Shown piece after piece: positions 41,401-48,567 of a stretch of DNA of 64,000 bases. Below the pieces are notes generated by a model. That model saw only the letters and a list, made by a program, of their open reading frames with translations. It did no database searches and was not told the DNA's origin. How positions within the stretch are numbered: position 1 is the stretch's first letter; each line of letters starts with the position of its first letter. Position numbers and translations under genes: made by a program. This stretch comes from Psychrosphaera sp. B3R10 (GTDB lineage Bacteria > Pseudomonadota > Gammaproteobacteria > Enterobacterales > Alteromonadaceae), in the NCBI RefSeq assembly GCF_018861025.1, contig NZ_JAHKQH010000023.1:184762-248761 (forward strand), written 5' to 3'.

Positions 41401-44400
41401 CCTGAACTGATATTTTCATTAATGCTAACGGCAGAATCGCTTGTGATCATTGGCGGTTCATTTTCGTTTGTAACACTGACTTGGATGTCATAGCTGTCGC
41501 TCAATCCGGCTTGGTCAGTAGCAGTAACACTTAAGGTATAAAGTGGGGTTGTTTCAAAATCGAACGCGGCATTGGCAATAATACTTATTTCACCAGTTAG
41601 CGCGTCGATAGAGAACTGACTCGAACCGGTTAACGTCCAAGTTAAGGTATCTGGCGCGTCAACGTCTAGAGCATCAAACGTTATGAAGGACGTTGCAGAT
41701 TCAGGCGAGAATGACTCAAGTAACGGATCGATTAACATCGTATGACTTGTGATTTCAGGTGCTTCATTGACGTTTACCAACGTGATAGCCAAATCAAAAT
41801 CAGTGCTGAGGTTTGACGCGTCGGAAACCGTAATAACGGTATCAAATGACGGTGACGTTTCAAAATCAACAGACGCTTGGTTGTCGATGGTAATAGCACC
41901 GGTATTTGGGTCGATACTAAATGCATCGCCACCATTAGCTAATGCAAAAGTAAATTCGGTTTCGTTGTCACCGTCAGTGACGACCGGCGTATAAATAAGT
42001 GTGCCTGAACTGATATTTTCATTAATGCTAACCGTAGAATCGCTTGTGATCATTGGCGGTTCATTTTCGTTTGTAACACTGACTTGGATATCATAGCTGT
42101 CGCTTAATCCGGCTTGGTCAGTAGCAGTAACACTTAAGGTATAAAGTGGGGTTGTTTCAAAATCGAACACGGCATTGGCAATAATACTTATTTCACCAGT
42201 TTGGGCGTCGATTGCAAAGTTAGAAGAGCCTGTTAACGTCCAAGTTAAGGTATCCGATAGATCGTGCTCTGTTGCTTCAATCGTAATAAAGGCCGTTGCT
42301 TGCGGTTCGGAAAATGATTCGACAAGGCTTTCGATTAGCAGCGTGTGGCTTGATATTGATGGAGCTTCGTTCACGTCAAGCAATGAAATTGTAAATGCAA
42401 AGTCGTTACTGAGCGAAGAGCTGTCAGTTACAGTGATGACGGTATTAAAGGTCGGTGTTGTTTCAAAATCAACAGACGCTTGGTTGTCGATGGTAATGGC
42501 ACCGGTATTTGGGTCAATACTAAATGCATCGCCACCATTTGCTAACGCAAAGGTAAATTCGGTTTCGTTGTCACCGTCAGTGACGACCGGCGTATAAATA
42601 AGTGTGCCTGAACTGATATTTTCATTAATGCTAACGGCAGAAGCGCTTGTGATCATTGGCGGTTCATTTTCGTTTGTAACACTGACTTGGATATCATAGC
42701 TGTCGCTTAATCCGGCTTGGTCAGTAGCAGTAACACTTAAGGTATAAAGTGGGGTTGTTTCAAAATCGAACACGGCATTGGCAATAATACTTATTTCACC
42801 GGTTTGGGCGTCAATTGCAAAGTTAGAAGAGCCGGTTAACGTCCAAGTTAAGGTATCTGATAGATCGTACTCTGTTGCTTCAATCGTAATAAAGGCCGTT
42901 GTTTGCGGTTCGGAAAATGATTCGACAAGGCTTTCGATTAGCAGCGTGTGGCTTGATATTGATGGAGCTTCGTTCACATCAAGCAATGAAATTGTAAATG
43001 CAAAGTCGTTACTGAGCGAAGTGCTGTCAGTCACAGTGATGACGGTATTAAAGGTTGGTGACGTTTCAAAATCAACAGAGGCTTGATTGTCGATGGTAAT
43101 AGCACCGGTATTTGGGTCAATACTAAATGCATCGCCACCATTAGCTAACGCAAAGGTAAATTCGGTTTCGTTGTCACCATCAAAAACGATTGGGGAATAG
43201 ATTAATGTTCCAGCAGCTAAATGTTCATCTATCGTTAACGCTGAGTTACTGGTAATCATTGGTGCTTCAGGCACATCAATGATTGAAACTGTAATATTTT
43301 GACTCGCAGTTACGCCCAACGGATCTTCTGCAATAACTGAAATTTGATAACTTGTGGTTTGTTCAAAATTGACTGGTGCAACTAAGGTGATTTGACCTGA
43401 ATTTTGATCAATAGCAAACGTATTTGAATCGTCGCTTAGGGTGAATGTGCTATTTTCAACGTCTTCATCCTCGATTAATACCGCGATGACAAGGCTGTTA
43501 ATAGTCGCGTTTTCAGACAAAGTAACTTGTTCAGAGGAAATAAAGAGTGGCGCTTGGTTGCTAAGATTTACACGAACCGGCAAATTAACTTCAAATTCAC
43601 CATCTTCAAAATCAAAAACTAACAGTAAGTTGTCGATGCCGTCAAAACCAATTTCTGGAATGTATTGCACAACCCCGTTACTGAAGGTTGCTGTACCGTT
43701 ACTTGCACTTACGGTATTCAACGTAGCGTTGTTTGGTAGCTGATCTGAAATGTCCGCCAATGCGATTTCAATTGGCGTTATATCTTCGGTTGTTGCGATT
43801 ACATCTACGACATTAATCGAAACGGTTGTTATTGAACTAAGTAAACTACCGTCACTTACGCGGTAGCTAAAACTGTCTGTCCCAACAAAATCTGAATTGG
43901 CGGTGTAGCTAAAACTCCCATTTTCCGCCATTACCACTTCGCCAAAACTTGGCTGGGTAACACTCGATAAGTCAACATTGATATTATCGCCGTCAATGTC
44001 GGTGTCATTTGCCAATACACCAAAGCTTCTATGCACCTGCGATGTCTTATCATTGGTTAGTTTATAGCTGTCGTTTAAAGCTGTTGGAATGTCATTTTGC
44101 GCCACAACGGTTAATTCTACGGTAGCAGAAGTTGCATTATCTTTTTCATCAGCAAGTTGATACTGAAAAGTATCTAAACCAAAAAAGTTGGGATTTGGTT
44201 GGTAACTAAATGTGCCGTCGGAAGCGAGTAGCAAAGTACCGTTTTGAGTAGTTTGCATCAGTGTGAGAATAATTTCACTCATCGCGGTGTCTTCATCAAA
44301 GTCATTGTTTGTAATTGAATTTTCTGAACTAACAACAAGTAATGAGTCTTCGTTTAACTGAAACTGATCGTTTACCGTAATCGGCGGGTAACCGTTAAAA

Positions 44401-45830
44401 TCTGGGGTGGTGACTTCGACAATTGCTTGGCTAGTTGCGCCAGAAGGGTCGGTAATAGTGTAACCAAAGCGGTCATAATTAACGAAGTTTTCAGCAGGAG
44501 TATATTCAAATGTACCGTTTGAAAATAACTGCACGGTACCAAAGGCTGGTAAGTTTGTTGAATCAATTGCAACGGTAAGAGTGTCACCGTCAACGTCGTT
44601 ATCATTGGCTAACACACCACTTTCAGAGGATGTAAAAGGCAAACTTGTCATGATGATATTATCGTCAAGTGCCGTTGGCGCGTCATTTACCGGAGTAACC
44701 GTAATAGTGACCGATGCTTCACTTGTTTGGTTGTTTTCATTAAAAATGGCGTAAGTAAATAGATCTGTACCGGTAAAGTTGTTATTAGGTACATAGCTAA
44801 AACTACCGTCACTGTTGATGGTGACTTGGCCATTACTAGGATTGTTAACCGCTATCGTGTTGGCCAAAATTACACCATCATCAAATACGGTATCATTCGT
44901 CATAAAGTTGCCATTTAATGTGGCGTCTTCAACAACGGTAAAAGCGTCATTCACAGCAATTGGGGCTGTGGTGATGACATCACCTTCTAATAACAAGGTA
45001 TTGCTGTATGCACTTTCACCCGTACCGTCGATTCCGGTTACTAAGATATAATAGGAATTTCCAATGGGTTTTTCAGTTAAGCTTGCAGAATTAGTAGTTA
45101 ATGATAATTTGGCGTCACCGCCCTCTAGTTCAACGTAATTTTGGCCTGTTAAACCAAATTCAGTGGTGACATACACGTTGTATCGAAGGACATTGGCATT
45201 GACATCCCAATTGACATTGAGCGTGTCTGTAGTTTCGTCGATGCTTGCTGCAACGCCAGTAATGACTTTGCTTTGCCAATTAATGTTGACTGTTGCAACT
45301 TGTTGTAAGTTATCTGCGACGTCTTCAACCCAAAGTTGCAGACTATTTTCTCCTGACTGCCATCCAAATAAATGAGGGCTAATACCATTAACCATAGTTG
45401 AAACTGCAGTTCCGCAATTTTCTTCACAAACCACTAAAACATCACTTGTACCTGAGAAACCAAGTAGGACACGTTTAATACCATCGGTATCTTCTGCCGT
45501 TACCGAAACTGTAACATTGCCAGTAAATAAGTCGCCAGCGAGAGGGTACTTAAAGTTACCCGTAGCATTTAGCAAAGCGGCATTGTAGGTCAAAGCAGAA
45601 TTGACGTTTTGTCCACCAATTTTTGCTACAGGCGAAAAAGTGATGCGGTTTAAAGTTGTGGCATTAATTGCCATTTCGGCAGGCGTTAAATCTGAGGCAC
45701 TATCGGCAGTTGAATGAGAACTCTCATCCGTATTGTCACTTGTATTTTCACCACCACCGCAGGACATTACAATCAGGCAGAGGCCTACCATTGTCGAGGT
45801 GTGTATTAGTCGTTTTAGAAAAACTATCAT
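29481..45830 (-). CDS. Giant (5449-residue) repeat lipoprotein, putative surface adhesin
   Basis: Signal peptide with lipobox-like VMSC (Cys24) followed by GGGE, so a lipoprotein. Rough layout: Fn3-like region to residue 285; tandem PVNDAP-type Ig-like repeats 289-760; cadherin-like domains 760-1660 including near-identical 201-residue repeats; unknown module X1 1750-2290; Ig-like repeats to 2660; module X2 (paralogous to X1) 2660-3215; more Ig-like domains; LRR block 3415-3710; calcium-binding TSP3-like DPDGDGLIN...DDDNDGVLDGSD near 3736-3770; a lectin-like beta-sandwich to 3910; six cadherin-like domains to 4540; delta-60-like repeats to the end. There are no RTX repeats and no C-terminal sorting signal, so type I secretion is unlikely. 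It sits between the FecR-domain gene (27 bp) and an MBL gene (7 bp). A surface role is inferred. Confidence 0.85.
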   Translation of the reverse strand: MIVFLKRLIHTSTMVGLCLIVMSCGGGENTSDNTDESSHSTADSASDLTPAEMAINATTLNRITFSPVAKIGGQNVNSALTYNAALLNATGNFKYPLAGDLFTGNVTVSVTAEDTDGIKRVLLGFSGTSDVLVVCEENCGTAVSTMVNGISPHLFGWQSGENSLQLWVEDVADNLQQVATVNINWQSKVITGVAASIDETTDTLNVNWDVNANVLRYNVYVTTEFGLTGQNYVELEGGDAKLSLTTNSASLTEKPIGNSYYILVTGIDGTGESAYSNTLLLEGDVITTAPIAVNDAFTVVEDATLNGNFMTNDTVFDDGVILANTIAVNNPSNGQVTINSDGSFSYVPNNNFTGTDLFTYAIFNENNQTSEASVTITVTPVNDAPTALDDNIIMTSLPFTSSESGVLANDNDVDGDTLTVAIDSTNLPAFGTVQLFSNGTFEYTPAENFVNYDRFGYTITDPSGATSQAIVEVTTPDFNGYPPITVNDQFQLNEDSLLVVSSENSITNNDFDEDTAMSEIILTLMQTTQNGTLLLASDGTFSYQPNPNFFGLDTFQYQLADEKDNATSATVELTVVAQNDIPTALNDSYKLTNDKTSQVHRSFGVLANDTDIDGDNINVDLSSVTQPSFGEVVMAENGSFSYTANSDFVGTDSFSYRVSDGSLLSSITTVSINVVDVIATTEDITPIEIALADISDQLPNNATLNTVSASNGTATFSNGVVQYIPEIGFDGIDNLLLVFDFEDGEFEVNLPVRVNLSNQAPLFISSEQVTLSENATINSLVIAVLIEDEDVENSTFTLSDDSNTFAIDQNSGQITLVAPVNFEQTTSYQISVIAEDPLGVTASQNITVSIIDVPEAPMITSNSALTIDEHLAAGTLIYSPIVFDGDNETEFTFALANGGDAFSIDPNTGAITIDNQASVDFETSPTFNTVITVTDSTSLSNDFAFTISLLDVNEAPSISSHTLLIESLVESFSEPQTTAFITIEATEYDLSDTLTWTLTGSSNFAIDAQTGEISIIANAVFDFETTPLYTLSVTATDQAGLSDSYDIQVSVTNENEPPMITSASAVSINENISSGTLIYTPVVTDGDNETEFTFALANGGDAFSIDPNTGAITIDNQASVDFETTPTFNTVITVTDSSSLSNDFAFTISLLDVNEAPSISSHTLLIESLVESFSEPQATAFITIEATEHDLSDTLTWTLTGSSNFAIDAQTGEISIIANAVFDFETTPLYTLSVTATDQAGLSDSYDIQVSVTNENEPPMITSDSTVSINENISSGTLIYTPVVTDGDNETEFTFALANGGDAFSIDPNTGAITIDNQASVDFETSPSFDTVITVSDASNLSTDFDLAITLVNVNEAPEITSHTMLIDPLLESFSPESATSFITFDALDVDAPDTLTWTLTGSSQFSIDALTGEISIIANAAFDFETTPLYTLSVTATDQAGLSDSYDIQVSVTNENEPPMITSDSAVSINENISSGTLIYTPVVTDGDNETEFTFALANGGDAFSINPTTGEITVNNQASVDFETSPSFDTVITVSDASNLSTDFDLAITLVNVNEAPEITSHTMLIDPLLESFSPESATSFITFDALDVDAPDTLTWTLTGSSNFAIDAQTGEISIIANATFDFETTPLYSLNVTVTDLAGLTDSYDLDVSITNENEAPIAVDDVASVVNYDSVEIYALENDSDPEEDALSIVNASAENGSVSIVEGAYLVYIPNADITSDIVSYTVSDEQGLETVAQIQVTVTPLSLAGQHDINGDQVDDIDVTYDSDNDAWSFAIANHVESAFEIIDNKQYPFELESDNTSIYTTLSDQSEHNFGIVIDEMLYYVTIPLLDTMASLQIDFNGTDLTTLLTDVDLLGEFILSKPTYSGKNAFQRIAVNPLEVSGASITFDDTFGVKTGSYTYDNGQEEFTWALNGNDLSITLTSPKVDEETVSIDELLELNAIDQTTYDTYVANNGSSDAEVTVSIETTSLTLSLVKNRALYLDVIESFEAIYNLPSELGSGSVQVNEEDKSYRLYRRPTIGTYTFSNLSGNVVLPLFDLSKSDYEQTAINAFFDVNGSGSLVDLGLNFNWSINESSELEVNIENGDSYTFTKVTFDDSAYEVLISGTTSDQTLSAIGYIVKEQDLSSLDLTNLLTNNVLLDGRSNSQLDSFDGDGQLQTKYLNAHIISSISAQNAPVGMVESTGIMSYSDSSSVTNWAAQIENDALYLVQYFDTEQGLQYCDPKSDSGCYEVLINELNVKAYDPETNRLWVVESMQVLDFDSILLEEPAPTYDVLVEFLTYYTISPAANPVDDALTVNEEEFAANIDVLTNDLDSQNAATEMQLVGATAFAGMTSLDMSGQLDYSTSPNFNGEDTIQYVVLDSLNNLGTAKVVLTVTPVNDEPNAYSDIFTLNEGDSIALNPLANDVDIDGDTLTIVSFEATTNGTLTQNGDGTLQYTHNGSETITDSTTYIATDGTVNVSSTIDFVITLTNDTPVAVDDTASLNEASSTTINVKVNDSDAESSQNDLIVSINQHPTSGTVTVNGDGTITYVHSGDETIADSFIYDLSDGELSSSANVDITITPVNDAPVAVDDDATVVNYSTQNFDVLINDTDADGDALTVYSATAVSGNVVIETDNTLTYTPIDNATSDTISYVVSDGQLQSEAATVTITISPKPLVGTLDIDANNSDDIVITDVGESNEWQIAVTNVDLLFEIKNSRYYPVESEIDGSFDLSLSYSSSDTQFGAVIGDELHIVDMYDLSDSAKISADRVGTNLPNNFDQLPLSFELVQAFPISKDGYVQQSIGVHPRFSSGDIYYFERLNNTGKVIDLTGEQEFTWTETDDVITITMVNPTEYPEEVTASSLLDYNLITQTEYDNFVETTEDEYQTFAITVSTTSKVIQITDNVELYFDVDIETQTRYELAPMTDFAGATYYQYSDPSSSRLYDKTTVGTYGTADLSDETWYLPRFEELNNVFNLTHYASDFYSDGATGYIGNLSAGFDWQIDSDGVITVQIDFDPNFENYTLTPLSESSEHRVVLVEATNTIDGNSYATLSYFAKDNTVSTSDILNFVSDKKLLSSFVTAAPASFDENGQLLADDLLSFRLLSSAAIGAPDGESEVVRDTAYKNGDSINLNQTDWTWSEFEGEISLKGYYDEFISSYIFCDPEVDQTCLKLRERTWQVINIDLVNRTLWVVESELFIDLLPSENEGIATYYQLISPRINHYQINDPLYLTDDTATAIEEVALNDIDVLSNDLDSKGSTGNLRIIGVSAVYGDVTTDGTTIDYTPAVDNNYQDTVSYIVADEYNQYDNATLTIDITPVNDGPSINSTPDTSATEAITWDYQISVIDVDDFDQSTDFTFTIVQGPAGMAVNSSGYVTWTPGDSVTTSGEVIIEVADGGEDGAAPVTQTFTITVEVNSLLNNISYTDSTVQTCLNGLYDGSTTRMLDVSYFNCDTVTTLDDLALFDNLQSLQISSASDWSELPNLDLSEFSAFDSIDIPDWSLLTSNSNLTTLTLYNVTLADWSFLTDLNLNYLNLDFSNLNDLSEITHMANLQTLLLTSNNISDWSGMTNFSLTHFSAAETSFSDLSLLASMTQMEHLKLYQTGVSDWSSLNNFNLQTLEVQNTSFSDLSLLSSMSNLNYLNISDTPTTDFVGLSNFQLVSFFTASTSFDDNAMSSLANSSSTLIELNINDTSVTDLSPLLTFVNLQSLHANIAGTNPAGNAVLLTLFNNGVSIHDAEDSDENSIMDFLEDPDGDGLINSIDPDDDNDGVLDGSDAYPYDDTLSAADDFAPFVEYSDYPMTAAFTNTDAYWFDQSDEFTSGGSALRSGVIGGNQISAIETTVNGSIDGGLLTFDWKVSSESGVDLLSLYVDGVLITSISGEQDWTQYQFTLTEGTHDVEWVYSKNHGGTYGGDDAGWLDNVNVVVYDINDAPIINEMSINYGSMNVLENSTSLFTATATDEEGDTITFSLSGTDAALFTIDSNAGTVSFTNEPNYEAPGDSNGDNVYEFNIVVTDDNANSESSSEPISISVVNAQEAPVFTSTDTISVFENATLVTTVVAADDDSADTITYYFSESGADSDKFNIDSTTGVLTFNEAKDYEMPSDSNYDNVFEVIVIAEDSSETNLSATQTILVTLLNLNEPPVISNQQTFGIAAENQSSIVTVGAYDQDSSDSITYSLSGTDAALLSINSSTGVVTFNTQPNFEAAIDNGADGIYEFTVTATDSGDGNLSDSISFEYSIANVNEAPVISTTSSGDADENQLVAFDVDATDVDSEDTLTYTISGTDAGLLTINSSTGLISFANAPNFETPVDSGADGIYDFVVTVTDSGSLQDSVAMAVTLNNINEAPVISTSDLIYPDENQLTVVDVDADDDDSSDTLTYSLTGTDASLLSIDSATGVVSFNTLPDFETAIDNGVDGTFEFSVTVTDDGTGALSHTVDFVATINNLNEPAVFNTANSVTVDENDYTIMTVSATDPESDTVTYAKAAESSDGEFFAINSSTGELTFSSLPNFEALDDSDADNIFIVAIEATEAGSGLVTTQNIAVTLEDVVENIELALDTTFNNTGIQSFNTFADSYSEYLVDAVQDAAGNRYLALQSSDNTTIIVSKLNSNGYYDVSFGVNGIKFIDPNNLQDYNVEMFEDSPNAFTVADIKIDDTGRVYLAGTQDDGSYIDAMVIRLDASGQLDSSFSSDGKYVLSTPSSPSKAVDVLVHSAGTEIYALSESNGNEMVIESIFTVDGSYSNAIAEDEDSFEPVVLGENSSGNIIEITNNLTSTSIDVVEYDTSLVSLDSKNINLAGTALSCLLSSTNDKAYSLMQPDSSTLLIGGSTNCLSGGGGSSEEDALIVRLSADTLNYDTSFDSNGIAMRDIDGSGDDDPVISISQDSAGNIAFLTKTSLGGGNSFGLTMSQYEPTGILSSLSSILSALDLTQTSGSVSGVHAVVLQDLTDGTDKLTLISSRELPGETIELETYLVEYTPEVDTDLSLKIDETSFVYDFSPVSTQNIASALLTSGGDIFTTSTRFNSGSGSSYQGFSLHQHYLSNGLQNQSLIGNRYLGVIHHDGSDDDYYAELSGGIIELSDGSLAVIKAIIDDSSEVYSVSIERTNMSGTVLNSIETSTTTGLVDFGIIESVHSNYNPNTEEIIIYGKVIDSVSESQDSYIVKYDVSDPTMISEVYSSVFDVFEVDEDDYLTAAIILDDDDADGMGDVIAVGTAYYYSSESQLDAFAINVQQDGTLLTTFDGDEDNNHALELYMTNSNGFETRTMVKLSDDSLVLAANDDYYNEAYLVKLTHSGGGIYQVDITFDTYIEEGESADYDDYLLLKPLSNIGSGAPLNYFINDMAVDDLDNIYIVGSVDAYDVYGFVAKMSGYTGAYDNLFGGLNYPGFFIPAGRAACDYAGLPTTEIDICDVFTFEKIQIDNYIDGSLIIHGLTNGLEGQTNTTIMKFNEIVDDTPLAYDLFQPGA
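40855..43185 (-). repeat. 603-bp tandem repeat inside the giant lipoprotein gene (nearly four copies)
   Basis: The marker TAACGTCCAA recurs at 41028, 41631, 42234 and 42837, exactly 603 bp apart, with long near-identical flanks. Each unit encodes 201 residues, two cadherin-like domains. Two versions exist: the N-terminal pair carry SHTLLIESLVESFSEP and the C-terminal pair SHTMLIDPLLESFSPES, giving order B-B-A-A. The frame is preserved. Such repeats can expand or contract by recombination and may be compressed in short-read assemblies. Confidence 0.93.
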
Positions 45831-45857
45831 TTTACTGCCCGTGTTAAATTTATTTTG

Positions 45858-47138
45858 CTACTTTATGGTGAAAGTACCCTTGACATTAATGTCAGGATTG
45901 GCAATTTCTTCCAGCGTAAAATCACCAATTATTGAGTCTAATCCGTCAAGAAAGTCTACTTCTATATCGCCATCGGCTAAGTTGTCACCATGGGAGGCAT
46001 AGGTTATATCTAGGTCAATTTCATCAATATTTATGACACCATCAAAAGTCGCAAACCATTCGCCACCAGCGTCGTCAAAAGACATATTGCCTTCAGGGAC
46101 TGTGCCTTTGTCAAAGTCGATGGTCATTGCAACTTGGAAGTTACTTACAGGACCTACCGATGATTCTAACGAAGAATTAGCAAGTTGGTTATAGGTGAAA
46201 TCCCCTGTTCGTTCTGCTAAAAGCTCTTCAATAGGTGTGGTATCTAAGGAGTTAAAATCGTCTGTTGCTAAAAATGATTCGTCTTCAATCAGATTATCTG
46301 CATTCTCTTCAACTGTAGTTGCCACTTCTTGTGATTGTTCAACTTCAGAATCGATTTCTGCTTCATCTTCAGCTTCTGTGTTTTCTTCGGAGTCGGAATC
46401 AGCCTCAACCGTAATTGACGCAACGACAGTAGTGGTTGCTACCGTGCTACTTGTACTCTCTTCTTGGGTTTCTTCTTCTTCTTCCTCTTCTTCATTCTGA
46501 TCGATATCGTCGGCTTCCGTGGTCATGCCGGTTTCAAATGTTTGAGGGGGTTCGATAAATGTGGTTACTTTGCCCTGAGGATCAATACTGGCGTAGGAGT
46601 AGCCTTCATTCTGTCCGAGGGATAAAGTGCTACCCGACTGATCACCAGAGGTAATGTCTAAATCCACCGCACCGTCCCATACAGCAACCCAAATTGTGCC
46701 GCCAACGATTTCTACTTCATAGTGAGTTCCACGAATACCGATACTGCCTACAGGGGTTTTTAATTTGTAATCACCGCTTTCAGCTTTAATTGAACCGGTA
46801 ACTGAACGTAGGCCACCTTTCACAAGTTCCATAACAACCGAACCACGACCATTGTCGTCGCTAAACTTGTAGTCGGAGATAAGGAGTTCACTATTTTCTT
46901 TTAATGCAATCATGCCGCCGTCGGTCATACGTAACTGAGCTTTTGCATTAGCACCTGTTGAAACGACATCGCTGCTATAAATCGGCGAACGGCGTTTTAA
47001 TTTTCTGGTATCTGCACCGGAAGACGAAATAGCGCTTACCGCACCACGAGTTACGAGAGTCTTTCCCGCTGCGGTTTGGGCTTGGCCGTTTGATATAAAC
47101 ATTAAGCCTGATAATAATAGTACTGAACGAATTAACAT
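45858..47138 (-). CDS. Periplasmic FecR-domain protein with acidic linker and C-terminal beta domain
   Basis: A 426-residue exported protein: signal peptide ending ISNGQA (residue 20); FecR domain about 35-190, with SPIYSSDVVSTGANAKAQLRM and TPVGSIGIRGTHYEV; a Glu-rich linker about 212-300; and a C-terminal beta-rich domain about 315-426. Unlike the FecR iron-signalling protein it has no inner-membrane anti-sigma segment, and no sigma-factor gene is nearby. It is therefore more like the stand-alone periplasmic FecR proteins found beside large surface proteins. The AGGAG ribosome site overlaps the stop codon of the upstream TPR/barrel gene, so the two are translationally linked. Confidence 0.85.
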   Translation of the reverse strand: MLIRSVLLLSGLMFISNGQAQTAAGKTLVTRGAVSAISSSGADTRKLKRRSPIYSSDVVSTGANAKAQLRMTDGGMIALKENSELLISDYKFSDDNGRGSVVMELVKGGLRSVTGSIKAESGDYKLKTPVGSIGIRGTHYEVEIVGGTIWVAVWDGAVDLDITSGDQSGSTLSLGQNEGYSYASIDPQGKVTTFIEPPQTFETGMTTEADDIDQNEEEEEEEETQEESTSSTVATTTVVASITVEADSDSEENTEAEDEAEIDSEVEQSQEVATTVEENADNLIEDESFLATDDFNSLDTTPIEELLAERTGDFTYNQLANSSLESSVGPVSNFQVAMTIDFDKGTVPEGNMSFDDAGGEWFATFDGVINIDEIDLDITYASHGDNLADGDIEVDFLDGLDSIIGDFTLEEIANPDINVKGTFTIK

Positions 47139-47147
47139 GTACGTCTC

Positions 47148-48518
47148 CTAAAATCGATATTGCCAACTGCCGGCCACTTCCAAGCGGTCGTAACTAAATA
47201 GCTCTACATTACTCTCTTTGTTCTGTACATTTATCGAGAGCTTTAATTGTAGCTTATCTGATGAATTAAACAGCAGCTGTGAAGATAAGGCAGTCATTAC
47301 CTCATCTCTTACTTCTTTAAATAGTGGGTGCTCGTCGTCATACTTGTGGTTTTCAACCATGATATAACTGTTGCTAACTAAGGTATTGGTGATTGGCCAA
47401 GTGACTTGGTATGTAACACCCATAGTGTCTTTACTATTGTAATTACTTGCTTGATCATCGGTAACATCTTGTTGCCAATGGCCAATTATGGTGTGCAGTA
47501 GCTTTGTTTTGTATTGGAACGAACCACTAATTTTGGTTCGTGTCATGTCAAGCTGGGGATTAACATCATTGGCTATTTTTGAATAGTTACCGCCTAAACG
47601 ATAACTGGTTTTGCGACTGGTGTTCTTCTGAAAAAATAACGAAATACCATTCTCTGTGCGGTAAGGCCCTATTTCTTTTTCAACATTGCCCGTTAAGTCT
47701 TCAACACTTGTGGCTTGTTCAACCTCACGCCACAGTGGCCGAGAAAAACCTGCGACTGATACTTTTCCACGCAACAATTCTTGCTCATAGGCGAGATTAA
47801 ACCCAGCTTGAAAACGTTGATATTGAGTTTGCTGTGCATAGCCAAAATAGCTTGCCAATACATCAATTTTTAACCATTGATATTGGCTGATAGGGTGCTG
47901 ATATCCTGCCATATAATTTACAGAATAACTCAAGTCACGTGTTGCTCTTGAAGTGTCAAATAATTGAATCTCGCCGATATTAGGTAATGTAATCGTTTTT
48001 TGGTCTGTACCGCTATTTACGTTGTTATCATATGCAATACTTGAAGATACTTGCTGATACCAGGTTAAATTACGATTGACTAAAATTCTTTCAACACGGT
48101 TATGTAAAGCTTCTGTTTTTTCGCGTTGTGTTTGGGTTAACGGGCGTGTTAATAGGCGCTCTAACTCGGCGGCTGCGGCATGAAGGTTATCTACTTTTAG
48201 ATAACTAGAGGCTAAATAGTAGCGACTCAAATAAGAACCTGGTTTGGTTAATAAAACCCGTTCAAAAGCAAAAACTGCTTCTTGATATTTTTCACTGCCG
48301 TAGGCCGCTAAACCAACTAATAAATCAAATTCAGGGTCACCACCGTATTCAAAGGTTTGGTCGTCACCATATTGATATGCAGCAATATAATCTTTGGCTT
48401 TTAATAATGAATTAAGTTGTTTTATCACTTCGGTAAAAGAGGGCTGTTCCGCATGTAGTTGTGCAGTCATCCCTAAAGCAGCGATTAAACAATATATCCT
48501 TGCCATACTTTTTAACAT
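47148..48518 (-). CDS. TPR plus outer-membrane beta-barrel protein (Slam-like architecture)
   Basis: A 456-residue protein: signal peptide ending AQLHA (residue 23), TPR-like helices about 27-155 (VGLAAYGSEKYQEAVFAFERVLLTKPG), then about 290 residues of alternating strands ending in a terminal Phe (WQYRF), the barrel-assembly signal. The barrel opens with SSSIAYDNNVNSGT, resembling the YDxNVN start of DUF560/Slam barrels. Slam proteins have the same order and nearly the same length and move lipoproteins to the cell surface. Adjacent lipoprotein and FecR-domain genes make a translocon for them the best guess; a structural outer-membrane protein is the alternative. It follows the first MBL gene by 49 bp. 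Confidence 0.72.
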   Translation of the reverse strand: MLKSMARIYCLIAALGMTAQLHAEQPSFTEVIKQLNSLLKAKDYIAAYQYGDDQTFEYGGDPEFDLLVGLAAYGSEKYQEAVFAFERVLLTKPGSYLSRYYLASSYLKVDNLHAAAAELERLLTRPLTQTQREKTEALHNRVERILVNRNLTWYQQVSSSIAYDNNVNSGTDQKTITLPNIGEIQLFDTSRATRDLSYSVNYMAGYQHPISQYQWLKIDVLASYFGYAQQTQYQRFQAGFNLAYEQELLRGKVSVAGFSRPLWREVEQATSVEDLTGNVEKEIGPYRTENGISLFFQKNTSRKTSYRLGGNYSKIANDVNPQLDMTRTKISGSFQYKTKLLHTIIGHWQQDVTDDQASNYNSKDTMGVTYQVTWPITNTLVSNSYIMVENHKYDDEHPLFKEVRDEVMTALSSQLLFNSSDKLQLKLSINVQNKESNVELFSYDRLEVAGSWQYRF

Positions 48519-48567
48519 TTTAAACCTAGAATTATTTTCAATTAGTTACCAAATTTGATTGAGCCTT

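Noticed and set aside
41146-43086. Plus-strand open frames opposite the cadherin repeats
   Set aside because: They are repeated with the same 603-bp period as the sense gene and lack start signals; they mirror the codon bias of the giant gene.
40855-43185. CRISPR-like or intergenic repeat array
   Set aside because: The repeats are 603 bp, in frame and inside a continuous coding sequence; they encode cadherin-like domains.
29481-45830. RTX-type I secreted adhesin
   Set aside because: No glycine-rich nonapeptides and no C-terminal secretion signal were seen, and a signal peptide with lipobox is present instead.
45858-47138. FecI/FecR iron-signalling pair
   Set aside because: No ECF sigma-factor gene is adjacent, and the FecR protein has a Sec signal with no inner-membrane anchor.
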